Shown here: positions 7,170 through 14,725 of the stretch, one piece after another | How the letters are laid out: the number at the start of each line of letters is the position of its first letter | Position numbering within the stretch: the first letter of the stretch is position 1 | NCBI GenBank assembly: GCA_001574975.1 | Contig: KQ965935.1 | Coordinates: 1 to 15,581, forward strand | DNA from: Gonapodya prolifera JEL478 | Lineage: Eukaryota > Monoblepharomycota > Monoblepharidomycetes > Monoblepharidales > Gonapodyaceae | Length of the DNA stretch: 15,581 nucleotides | Reading direction: 5' to 3' | Program-made: the position numbers and the translations under genes | Notes under the pieces: generated by a model | The model's database searches: none | What the model was told of the DNA's origin: nothing | The model's input: only the letters and a program-made list of their open reading frames with translations

Positions 7170-8759
7170 ATGAGGTTTCATAAAGTAAACGATTCCAACA
7201 TGCTACCTGAAATTATAGAAAAGGTTTTGCATATTGGGACAGTCAAGTACAGCGACATTAGGTTGTTGTCCAAATCTTACAAAGCGCTTTGTGATAATAA
7301 TCCTAGATTTATAAGCAGTTATGTTCGGAGGGCAAACAGTAGCAATCTATCGTGCATAGATACGATAGTTCAAAACGGGTTTTTATGGAAGAATTTTTCT
7401 ATATTTCAATCAATTATAAACACTGAGATCCATCGGTGGAGTTTGTGGGAGAGATCATGTCTCTGTAAGTACATATTTGATCACAGGCATTTGGATTCAC
7501 ATACCTTAGATCGATTGCAAATGATTGGATGTGAAACGGCAATCCTACTAGAAGATGAACAAATTCGGTATCATATCTCGGATTACATACTTGGAGTCAA
7601 CGATTTATTTGATGTCCAGCGATATCCGACGTTGTATAGCGAAAAGATAGGAATATGGAACGAGATATTTTTGGGGAAACCAGAAAGGATTGGAGCAATG
7701 TTTGGTCACCGAAATTTGGCTTACAAAGAGAGATCTTTACCAGCCTTTGTTGTCCATATGCATCAGGAGGGATACATTTGTGAATCTTCAAATTTCACTT
7801 TTTCGACCCTTATGGAGAATTTGATCAATGGTTTTAAATCTGACTGTCATTACGTATGGACAGACACTTATGTGAAAATTGCTGAAGATGTCAATTTGTT
7901 ACTACATTTAGTAGCAGATGAAGGACTTGATTTTCTGAGCGAAGAAAACTATGAGAAGTTTTTTCAACTATATGACAAAACACAACGTTGGTATAAAGAC
8001 GAGGATGAGTCTTTTGAATATCATATAAGCGTTAACATACAGAGCAAGTACAATCCTAGTCGACCAATAGATCGTTTACTGGAACAACGTGTCGACAACG
8101 AGGTCAAATTAACCGGGTTACATCATCATAACCAAAATATTGAGCAAATAACTTTATATTTTTCTTATAGAATGGATCTCAAGGACAGTGAGGATTTGGA
8201 AGAATTGAGACTATGTAAACTTAAAATGAGCGAAATTGCTGTTGGTGATATTATCACATCGGATGAAACAAGAATGATATTCAAACCGTGTTTCATCGAA
8301 TACATGAAAATTTATGCTTTGTATAGAGATTCAAGTTGGAGGTATCCAGATGTTGACTTTTATATCGAGCACGGTCAAGACGTATTGACGACATTTTGCA
8401 TCATCTTGAACCAATACCACAGTATTGTGAAAAAGAAAACATTGAAAGATATGGTAGATTACTACCATTATGATGCCAAAGTATTTAGGATGCTTGACAG
8501 ACAGTATTTGAACAACAAGAGGTCATTCGAATCGTTGGAGCAAGAGTTACAGTACCAACTTGATATTGCTGGTGAATACCTTTTTCATCCTATTTATGGT
8601 AGTTCAAATATCATAACCCTCGGTTTCATCGCGAGAAACATGCTGAATCATCAGTATCGAGACCTCACCCTCAAAACGTACTTATGGCCTGTACTGAGTC
8701 ATTTCTCTATCGTGGACCAAGATGAGATTGTTGATGTCATCCGGAGAAATATTAGTTAG
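7170..8759 (+). CDS. F-box-like N-terminus, otherwise unknown 529-aa protein
   Basis: Residues 11-42 fit the F-box pattern: LPEIIEKVL, a spacer, then a helix with DIRLLSKSYKALC. F-box proteins link targets to SKP1-cullin ubiquitin ligases, and giant viruses often carry them, though with highly diverged sequences. The remaining ~480 residues are rich in aromatic and charged residues and look mostly helical, without ankyrin, LRR, kelch or WD signatures that I can see, so the target-binding part is unidentified. No signal peptide or membrane helix is visible, suggesting a cytosolic or nuclear protein. The start at 7170 directly follows an AT-rich stretch; the ATG at residue 11 would begin exactly at the F-box and is an alternative. 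It heads a run of five plus-strand genes. The gene call is firm; the F-box call is moderate. Confidence 0.75.
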   Translation: MRFHKVNDSNMLPEIIEKVLHIGTVKYSDIRLLSKSYKALCDNNPRFISSYVRRANSSNLSCIDTIVQNGFLWKNFSIFQSIINTEIHRWSLWERSCLCKYIFDHRHLDSHTLDRLQMIGCETAILLEDEQIRYHISDYILGVNDLFDVQRYPTLYSEKIGIWNEIFLGKPERIGAMFGHRNLAYKERSLPAFVVHMHQEGYICESSNFTFSTLMENLINGFKSDCHYVWTDTYVKIAEDVNLLLHLVADEGLDFLSEENYEKFFQLYDKTQRWYKDEDESFEYHISVNIQSKYNPSRPIDRLLEQRVDNEVKLTGLHHHNQNIEQITLYFSYRMDLKDSEDLEELRLCKLKMSEIAVGDIITSDETRMIFKPCFIEYMKIYALYRDSSWRYPDVDFYIEHGQDVLTTFCIILNQYHSIVKKKTLKDMVDYYHYDAKVFRMLDRQYLNNKRSFESLEQELQYQLDIAGEYLFHPIYGSSNIITLGFIARNMLNHQYRDLTLKTYLWPVLSHFSIVDQDEIVDVIRRNIS

Positions 8760-8794
8760 AGTTGAAAATTTTTGTATCATAACGTGTTTGTAAA

Positions 8795-9361
8795 ATGGAT
8801 TTTAGTCATCAGCAGAATCCAAAAATCGATTATAGTCATCCACGTAATCAATCAAGGTCTTCTGTAGCTCGTGGTAAATTTAGACAGTTGATTGAAAGTT
8901 TGGAAGAACTGAACACAATTATTCCTACCAAAAGTTATTCAGATGAATCAATTTTAGAAAGATACAAACAAACCATCAACAATGAAGGAAATCTATTTCA
9001 TACAAAATGGGTGAAAATTTCTGGAGAAGGAACTGAAGACTACGACGTTTTAATGGCTGCGTACGATAAGTTGTTTGAAACTGCTCTGATGTACACAGTT
9101 TTCTGTCTGGTTCGTCATCTTCTTATGCAAGGATATACATACGATAATGGTGTCTTCCATATTTCTCTTGATGGGATTCAAGAGCATGATCGTAATAGCC
9201 TAAATTTTGAAGATATAATTATCAAGGAACATATGTTTACTCTTTACGTCACTTGGTTGAAACGTTCGCACCGAGAGGAGAAAGTGGTATTTGGTAGATT
9301 ACGCATTTCGCAAAGGCTAAGGAGGATTCGACGTAAATCACCTGGGAAAACAACAAAATAA
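8795..9361 (+). CDS. Hypothetical protein, 188 aa
   Basis: I do not recognise a family. The N-terminal ~30 residues are polar and rich in His, Gln and Ser. A helical middle (about 27-110) includes a moderately hydrophobic segment, ALMYTVFCLVRHLLM, that looks like a buried helix rather than a membrane span. The last ~30 residues are strongly basic, with many Arg and Lys (RISQRLRRIRRK), which could bind nucleic acid or serve as a nuclear signal. It starts 35 bp after the F-box-like gene and is followed 24 bp later by another small gene. A basic tail on a small viral protein is compatible with a DNA-packing or virion role, but nothing in the sequence proves this. Confidence 0.7.
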   Translation: MDFSHQQNPKIDYSHPRNQSRSSVARGKFRQLIESLEELNTIIPTKSYSDESILERYKQTINNEGNLFHTKWVKISGEGTEDYDVLMAAYDKLFETALMYTVFCLVRHLLMQGYTYDNGVFHISLDGIQEHDRNSLNFEDIIIKEHMFTLYVTWLKRSHREEKVVFGRLRISQRLRRIRRKSPGKTTK

Positions 9362-9385
9362 TACGTCATATTTACATGCAAAAGA

Positions 9386-9757
9386 ATGGGTGAACATGAA
9401 ATCATCATTGTTTGTAAAAAGACTCAACTCGAGATAAGTAAGAAAATTATTTCGACATTAGAAACTCATAGTCGAGAAAGTCCATTGTTTGAGATGAAAG
9501 TAAACGCGAAGATTGGAGACATCGGTGATGACCTTCAAGGAGGCGACTTTGAAATGCAAAGTATGTATGAAATATCAGATGCGATTTTAATGTTTGAAAT
9601 TTATCTAAAAAGCACAAGTATTATACTCGAAAGTGATTTTCGACATTTGGAGCGCGAAGAATGTGATCTGGTCTATGAATTCCTGAGCACGTACAAGGAT
9701 GCTGATGTTTTTGTAGTTTTCACAACTGGAGGTAGTCAAATGCCTCTTTTGCTGTAA
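9386..9757 (+). CDS. Hypothetical protein, 123 aa
   Basis: I do not recognise a family. The protein is acidic and appears to alternate strands and helices: an initial strand EIIIVC, a helix (about 13-28), a helix with ISDAILMFEIYL, a charged helix, then a late hydrophobic strand DVFVVFTT. This suggests a small alpha/beta fold. No catalytic motif, signal peptide or membrane segment is visible. It lies 24 bp after the 188-aa gene on the same strand and is followed by a 134-bp spacer with its own promoter-like signals, so the two small genes may share a transcript. Confidence 0.7.
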   Translation: MGEHEIIIVCKKTQLEISKKIISTLETHSRESPLFEMKVNAKIGDIGDDLQGGDFEMQSMYEISDAILMFEIYLKSTSIILESDFRHLEREECDLVYEFLSTYKDADVFVVFTTGGSQMPLLL

Positions 9758-9784
9758 ATAGTTCACGAGAGATTCCACTTGCGC

Positions 9785-9838
9785 TTTGTTTACAAACAAA
9801 CAAACATATTTTACAAAACAAACGAACAAAGTAAACAA
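9785..9838. repeat. AAAC-rich spacer with inverted repeats
   Basis: TTTGTTT-AC-AAACAAA (9785-9800) is a perfect 7-bp inverted repeat with a 2-base centre. TTGTTTAC at 9786-9793 is also the exact reverse complement of GTAAACAA at 9831-9838. Between them are AAAC repeats like those at 7124-7147. It lies after the stop of the 123-aa gene and before the TATA-like box of the coiled-coil gene, so it may act as a terminator for one, a promoter element for the other, or both. Confidence 0.6.
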
Positions 9839-9846
9839 TCCAATCC

Positions 9847-9854
9847 TATATAAT
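9847..9854 (+). promoter_or_regulatory. TATA-like box of the coiled-coil gene
   Basis: TATATAAT ends 37 bases before the ATG at 9892, followed by an A/T-rich stretch with a T run. It follows AAAC/TTTG repeats, as for the genes starting at 995 and 7073. The following glycosyltransferase gene begins only 26 bp after the coiled-coil stop and may be read from the same promoter. Confidence 0.4.
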
Positions 9855-9891
9855 CAAAGAAATTTTTTCTAATAATACAGTTTCATAACAA

Positions 9892-11370
9892 ATGACTGTC
9901 ATCGCAATCACATTTGAAATATTTAAATCTTTTTGGGATCCAAGGAACCCATCAAAGACAGGAACAAGAATAAGACAACTTGGGTCCACCCCGGGAGATT
10001 ATTTAATCACTATTGATGGTAAAGATTATAGCGTACCTTCCAAGGAAAGGTTCATCGCTTATGTTGTGCTTTTTATATACATCATATCAGGAGGCAGCGA
10101 AGGCCCTATAAATGATTTCACAGGAATGGTTTCCAGTTTAGACAAATCGAGTATTGCCGATTATGCGATACGTATTTGGAAATCAATTATTTCAATTGAC
10201 AATGTCCCATCAAGCCCAGCTTCAGATCGTTCATACAATGACATTCGATCGCCAGTGATATCGCCCGCAAGAAGCCACATTGGGTCTATTAAAAGGAAAA
10301 ATTCTGGAATTAGAAAGCAACCTTCAATTTCAATGGTGGATTTCGAGACTGAGACCAAAATCAAAAATCTCGAGGAAGCTTTGCGATCCAGCCAGGCGAA
10401 ACAGCAACAACTTTATGACACTGTTTTAGCAATGGAAAAGAACAATGATGCAGTTGTAGACCAAAGGGTAAAACAGTACACCGACAACGCAGTCAGAAGT
10501 TTTACGGATCAGATTAAAAACTACCAGGCTCGGGAGGAGGAATATAAAACGCGTGTGGCAATACTGGAGGGTGAAGTTGCTGAAGGAGATAGATATATTT
10601 CTCAAATCCAAAGCTCAATGGATGGTAATCAGACTGCAGGCCAACTTGCCGCCAATGCGACTTTGCTGAAAAAGCAGCGTCAGGAACTTAAACAACTTGA
10701 ACACAAATTCAACCAGCTTGAACGGAAAAATCGGCTCGCCAGCATTAGTCCCAAAGCTGATGATGCTAAGCTTCAAGTTGAAGTACAAAAAAGGCTTTTA
10801 GAACTATCCGATGAAGAGAAAGCTAGAAGGGACCACGAGTTGGAACATCTAAAAAAAGAGATTGATTTGTTGAATCAAAAACAACGGAAAGAGTTAGGAA
10901 AGCTTGAGGAAGAGAATGAATTATTGAGTCAAAAATTATCTTTTGAGCTCACTGAGAAGGATAGACGAGAAAGGGAGTATAAACGAGCCAAACAACATAT
11001 TAAAGAGTTGTCTGATGAAAGAGACGCGTTGGAATTTGCAAAACAAACTTGTGAAGAAAAATCACAGAAGTTGGCTGAACTGAATTCCAGTTTGCAGCGT
11101 GAGAAAAGAAATATGGAAAAACATGTTGGAGACTTGGAAAATGAAATAGAACGTGTCATTAATGACTTTGAGACTATTCGCGAACGAAGCGAATCTATCC
11201 ATAAAAACTACAATCGTATCAAAATCAAAAACCCTGAACCTGACGGTGATTTACTTTATGTTGACAAAACAAATGAAACAAGTGCAGGTATTCACAGTGA
11301 AGTGAACATGTTGGTGACACGTTTGAATAGGGAATTTTACAATCTCATGAACACCTTCGCCAATAAATAA
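9892..11370 (+). CDS. Long coiled-coil protein, 492 aa
   Basis: The protein has three parts. Residues 1-102 look globular and include a very hydrophobic stretch, FIAYVVLFIYIISGG (54-68), that could be a buried helix or a membrane-associated one. Residues 103-148 form a Ser/Pro-rich, basic linker with repeated SP dipeptides (PSSPAS, SPVISPARS). Residues about 152-440 are an almost unbroken coiled coil rich in Glu, Lys, Gln and Leu, with a break near 281-292. A short tail follows. Such proteins commonly serve as scaffolds, tethers or tail-like structural parts; no specific family is recognisable, and similarity to myosin-like proteins would be only compositional. The gene has a promoter-like region of its own and sits 26 bp upstream of the SPINDLY/OGT-like gene. 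Confidence 0.8.
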   Translation: MTVIAITFEIFKSFWDPRNPSKTGTRIRQLGSTPGDYLITIDGKDYSVPSKERFIAYVVLFIYIISGGSEGPINDFTGMVSSLDKSSIADYAIRIWKSIISIDNVPSSPASDRSYNDIRSPVISPARSHIGSIKRKNSGIRKQPSISMVDFETETKIKNLEEALRSSQAKQQQLYDTVLAMEKNNDAVVDQRVKQYTDNAVRSFTDQIKNYQAREEEYKTRVAILEGEVAEGDRYISQIQSSMDGNQTAGQLAANATLLKKQRQELKQLEHKFNQLERKNRLASISPKADDAKLQVEVQKRLLELSDEEKARRDHELEHLKKEIDLLNQKQRKELGKLEEENELLSQKLSFELTEKDRREREYKRAKQHIKELSDERDALEFAKQTCEEKSQKLAELNSSLQREKRNMEKHVGDLENEIERVINDFETIRERSESIHKNYNRIKIKNPEPDGDLLYVDKTNETSAGIHSEVNMLVTRLNREFYNLMNTFANK

Positions 11371-11396
11371 TTTATATCAAACAATTAGAAGTAATA

Positions 11397-13445
11397 ATGA
11401 ATGGTATCGACTTGAATCACATTCAACACGTTATCAATACAGCAATAGAAACTAAAAATGTTACTGCATTGTACAACAGCGCAAAACTGTTACAAGATAA
11501 GGTATTGCCTGTGGCAATTCCAAGTGAAAAGGACAGAATAATCGGCATAATAAGTCAAATATACGTCACATGCTTTCAATTTGATGAGAATGTAGGTCAA
11601 CGAATAAAGTACATCGAAGAAGCTCTTGCAGTCAATTCCAACGACCACAATCTCATATGTTTGTATGCGAGTGAATTGAGACTACGTGGAAAGTTTCTAG
11701 AATGCCTTGGTCAGTATGAAAAATCGATAGCAATTCAACCGCGACAACAGGCCGCATATGCAGGCTTATCGGACACTTTAAAAATGCTCCGTCACTACAA
11801 TTTGGCTTCAGATATCGTAAGGTGGGGAATCACGTGGTCACCCAACGACAGCGAGTTGTGGAATACGCGTGCGATTGTGATGCTTTTAGCAAATCTTTGG
11901 GATGATCATGCTGACGTAAAGAACTCACTTGATCGAGCGTTTTTGTTAGCAAAAGACAAGCCAGGTAAGTCCAGAATCCTAGGCAATCTTGCATTTTACC
12001 ATTCATCAAATGGTAACATTGTACAGACACTCAAAACATATGTGAATGCATCTCTCCTTGACCCAGATAACTCTACAAACTATGCAAATCTACTAATGAA
12101 CTTTTTATATTTACACGATCAAGAAACTGAATTGGAGAGTTTGTTGGAGCCACTCGGAGTCAAAAGTAAAGTGAAGATGATCCCCGAACCTACTGTAAAA
12201 TCCATCAAAGATGAAATTCGACGAGGGTGGCCTTATGCGCACAGGAATGTGATGAATTTTATTTACAAGCAAGTGATTGAAAACGAGATAAAATCTGGTC
12301 ACAAAGGTCCTACTGTGTGGCCGAAATTAAAGCGTTCAGACGTTGAGAAACGTAAAATCAAAATTGGATATGTGAGTGCTGATTTTCATGGGCATGCGTG
12401 TAGTTTATTTATAGAAGCCTTACTTGAGCTGCATGATCACACAAAGTTTGAAATCATCTTATATATCACAACTGACCAATACTTACCGCACGTGATGGAT
12501 GAGCTTCGTGCGACAAAGAAAGTGGTTGTTGCGGGAAAAAGTGTGCATGAGCTAAGAGGAATCATAGAGAAGGATCAAGTAGATTGTCTTGTTGATCTTG
12601 CTGGACACACTGCGAACAACCGGTTAGATGTGTTCGCCCTCCAGCCCGCCAGAAATTTATATACTTACCTTGGATATCCAGCGCACGGAGGATGTAACAA
12701 TGTCACCTGGATCACCGATCGATTTACCTCTGATAATTACAACGACCCTGATACCGATGGAAAGATATTTTTACCGGGGCATTTTCTATGTTTTACACCT
12801 CACACGCAAGCAACTTTCAGTCAAAAGGAAGTGCTTGAATTGCGTTCGAAACGCCCAAAAAGACCATTTACTTTTGCGTGTTTTGCCAAATTAAACAAGT
12901 TAAATAATCCGACCGTAAACATGTGGTTGCGAATACTGGACGAAGTACCAGATTCGCTATTGCTTATCAAGTCAAGATTGTTTCTAGATAATGCCTTTTC
13001 TCGATCTTTCACGAAACGGTTCATTCCAGACAATAAATTGGATAGAGTGGTGCTCCTACCGGGTTCGCTTGGTTATCGCGAACATATGCTGCAGTATATG
13101 GAAGCTGATTGTATGGTGGATCAATCTCCATACAGCGGAACCACCATATCTTGGGAATCTATTTACATGGGTGTTCCAGTTATAACATTGGCGAAACCAG
13201 ATGTATCACATGTTCAGCGAGTTACAGGATCGTTATTACAAGAAGTAGGACTAGGCACAGAATGCATTGCTGAAACAGAAGATCAATTTGTAGCTCTTGC
13301 CAAGAAAATGGCAGAAGAGAGACGATATATAGATAATGATAAGGTTCGCGATATGATGGAATCATCGGGAGTGTTGAATCGAGAACTATATGTACGCAAG
13401 CTCGAACGAGCATTCCGGAACCATGTTTTGAGTTTAGCGATATAG
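11397..13445 (+). CDS. TPR protein with SPINDLY/OGT-type (GT41) glycosyltransferase domain
   Basis: This 682-residue protein resembles nucleocytoplasmic O-GlcNAc or O-fucose transferases, which modify Ser/Thr of intracellular proteins. TPR-like helical repeats fill about residues 65-250 (for example YASELRLRGKFLECLGQYEKS). The GT41 catalytic part starts at GYVSADFHGH (324-333), where H333 aligns with the conserved His of human OGT (H498). LVDLAGHTANNRLDVFALQP, LGYPAHGG and ITDRF follow. K501 in KLNKLNNP matches the catalytic Lys (K842 in OGT), and PYSGTT (578-583) begins the nucleotide-binding part. The PYSGTT...YMGVP form is closer to SPINDLY and bacterial relatives than to animal OGT. The donor (UDP-GlcNAc or GDP-fucose) cannot be told from sequence alone. 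There is no signal peptide, which fits a cytosolic role. It is probably co-transcribed with the coiled-coil gene. Confidence 0.9.
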   Translation: MNGIDLNHIQHVINTAIETKNVTALYNSAKLLQDKVLPVAIPSEKDRIIGIISQIYVTCFQFDENVGQRIKYIEEALAVNSNDHNLICLYASELRLRGKFLECLGQYEKSIAIQPRQQAAYAGLSDTLKMLRHYNLASDIVRWGITWSPNDSELWNTRAIVMLLANLWDDHADVKNSLDRAFLLAKDKPGKSRILGNLAFYHSSNGNIVQTLKTYVNASLLDPDNSTNYANLLMNFLYLHDQETELESLLEPLGVKSKVKMIPEPTVKSIKDEIRRGWPYAHRNVMNFIYKQVIENEIKSGHKGPTVWPKLKRSDVEKRKIKIGYVSADFHGHACSLFIEALLELHDHTKFEIILYITTDQYLPHVMDELRATKKVVVAGKSVHELRGIIEKDQVDCLVDLAGHTANNRLDVFALQPARNLYTYLGYPAHGGCNNVTWITDRFTSDNYNDPDTDGKIFLPGHFLCFTPHTQATFSQKEVLELRSKRPKRPFTFACFAKLNKLNNPTVNMWLRILDEVPDSLLLIKSRLFLDNAFSRSFTKRFIPDNKLDRVVLLPGSLGYREHMLQYMEADCMVDQSPYSGTTISWESIYMGVPVITLAKPDVSHVQRVTGSLLQEVGLGTECIAETEDQFVALAKKMAEERRYIDNDKVRDMMESSGVLNRELYVRKLERAFRNHVLSLAI

Positions 13446-13453
13446 GTACATCG

Positions 13454-13472
13454 GGTTTATGGTCCATAAACC
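13454..13472. terminator. Hairpin shared by two convergent gene ends
   Basis: GGTTTATGG-T-CCATAAACC is a perfect 9-bp inverted repeat with a single central base. It begins nine bases after the TAG of the glycosyltransferase gene and contains the last codons and TAA of the convergent endonuclease gene. Symmetry means the same hairpin forms in transcripts from both strands. Hairpin-directed 3' ends are known in mimiviruses; whether this virus uses them is not known. Confidence 0.6.
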
Positions 13473-14566
13473 TCGTTGTATTTTTTGAGATAAACTGCAT
13501 GGGCTTCTTGCTTAGTTTTGTATGATCCCAAATATATCAATTTTCTTTTTATCTGAATCTGTGTGTAATATGTCCCATACTTTTCGTAGACTCCCCTCAA
13601 TCCAGTTTTGTTTTTTGCTCGTCGATTCGAAGCATTTTCAGCATAAGTGATCTCGCGCAAATTTTCTCGTCGATTGTCCAGCCTATTCCCATTGTTGTGA
13701 TCAATCACCATCCCTTTCAAAGGCTTCCTTCCAAATACAATGTGGTGTAATCTATCATTACTCCCAGATTGTCGAACATACCCATGATCAATATGATAAT
13801 TGCACTTCATTAGCTCATCGTGTTTTTCTTCGTCGTAAAGAACTTCATGCTTATCTTCATTCTTACGAGTAATGATAAAACAACATTCGCCGTTTTCATT
13901 GTATTGTTTCGGAGGTGGCTCTCGTTCAACTGCTTTCTTTTTGAAATTCAATATCTTCTCCACTTCATCTCTGGTCAACACGTGTTCAACAGGTAGTACG
14001 TTATTAAGGTCACTTGCAAGTGGTCCTTCTAACCACGAATATTTTTCACGAAAATATTTATAAAATTCAATCAAATAAACATTGTACAAAGCTGCAAGAT
14101 ATTGCTCATCTACATGATTGCAGATGCTTTTGCTACCCATAAAAAATTGGAACTTCTTTCCATTTCTCGAGACTCCGAAATATGATGAACTTGCTCCTTT
14201 CCTCTTTGGTTGGTTCAAGCCGTTGAGTTTGGGAACTAAAGCTCGTGTTGAACCCGATCTATAATCGTTGTGATTTTGTGTGATATGATCACACACCCAC
14301 TTATCAGAATCTTGATGCGCGAGTTCGGGCTTATGCATCATCACAATCACTCTTCCGAGGCTCTCTAGCTTACATACCCCATTCGCTTTGCGTTCCACAA
14401 TATGGTTTTCACGTCCCCTTTTCAAATGTGCATAAATGTTTCCATATCCGTGATTTTTGAGATAGTCGTAATCATCTTTCGTCAACAATACATGTGCTTT
14501 TGGATTGAAATCCCTTGGAATATGTTCGCCGTTTTCGAGCAAAAATGGTTTTCTGATGGACGTCAT
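13457..14566 (-). CDS. HNH endonuclease with AP2-like DNA-binding domain, internally duplicated
   Basis: The C-terminal half (about 258-369) is a standard HNH-AP2 homing-type nuclease. H274-H275, IDHNNG (288-293), LDNRRENLR (296-304) and AEN (309-311) form the HNH core. KTGLRGVYEKYGTYY with LGSYKTKQEAHAVYL (320-360) is the AP2-like domain. The N-terminal half (about 70-175) has the same plan: GRVIVM, a CDH motif (92-94), LNGLNQPKRKG, SSYFGVSRNGKKF and YLAALYNVYLIEFYK. It lacks the first histidine pair, so that copy is probably a non-catalytic DNA-binding half. A charged linker lies between. Such genes cut a recognition site and spread by repair, independently of an intron. It is inserted minus-strand between the glycosyltransferase and the fibre gene, with stop codons meeting at a shared hairpin. 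Confidence 0.88.
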   Translation of the reverse strand: MTSIRKPFLLENGEHIPRDFNPKAHVLLTKDDYDYLKNHGYGNIYAHLKRGRENHIVERKANGVCKLESLGRVIVMMHKPELAHQDSDKWVCDHITQNHNDYRSGSTRALVPKLNGLNQPKRKGASSSYFGVSRNGKKFQFFMGSKSICNHVDEQYLAALYNVYLIEFYKYFREKYSWLEGPLASDLNNVLPVEHVLTRDEVEKILNFKKKAVEREPPPKQYNENGECCFIITRKNEDKHEVLYDEEKHDELMKCNYHIDHGYVRQSGSNDRLHHIVFGRKPLKGMVIDHNNGNRLDNRRENLREITYAENASNRRAKNKTGLRGVYEKYGTYYTQIQIKRKLIYLGSYKTKQEAHAVYLKKYNEVYGP

Positions 14567-14725
14567 TGTTATCTCGATGCACTAAAAAAATTGAAATTGC
14601 GCCTTTTATGCAAAAAGTAAATAAACAATCTTCAATTTGAATCGAGGACTGCACGTTCGAAAGGTTGAGTGAGCGTGCTCGGAATCTGCCATTTCCCGCG
14701 CCCGAAGCGTTTCGAAATCATGTGC
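14567..14725. other. Spacer upstream of the endonuclease gene
   Basis: This 159-bp gap lies between two minus-strand genes. The left part is AT-rich and, read on the minus strand, holds CAAATTGA about 65 bases before the endonuclease start, one base from the mimivirus early promoter word AAAATTGA. The right part (about 14651-14717) is GC-richer, with GCACG/CGTGC (14651-14655 and 14674-14678) inverted and two TTCGAA words. No gene is seen in it. Confidence 0.35.

Noticed and set aside
14402-14620. Plus-strand frame antisense to the endonuclease start
   Set aside because: It is antisense to a gene with clear HNH and AP2 motifs and has no features of its own.
14632-14642. Mimivirus-type early promoter before the endonuclease gene
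   Set aside because: The word CAAATTGA is one base off AAAATTGA and is not repeated at like distance before the other genes, so chance is likely in AT-rich DNA.
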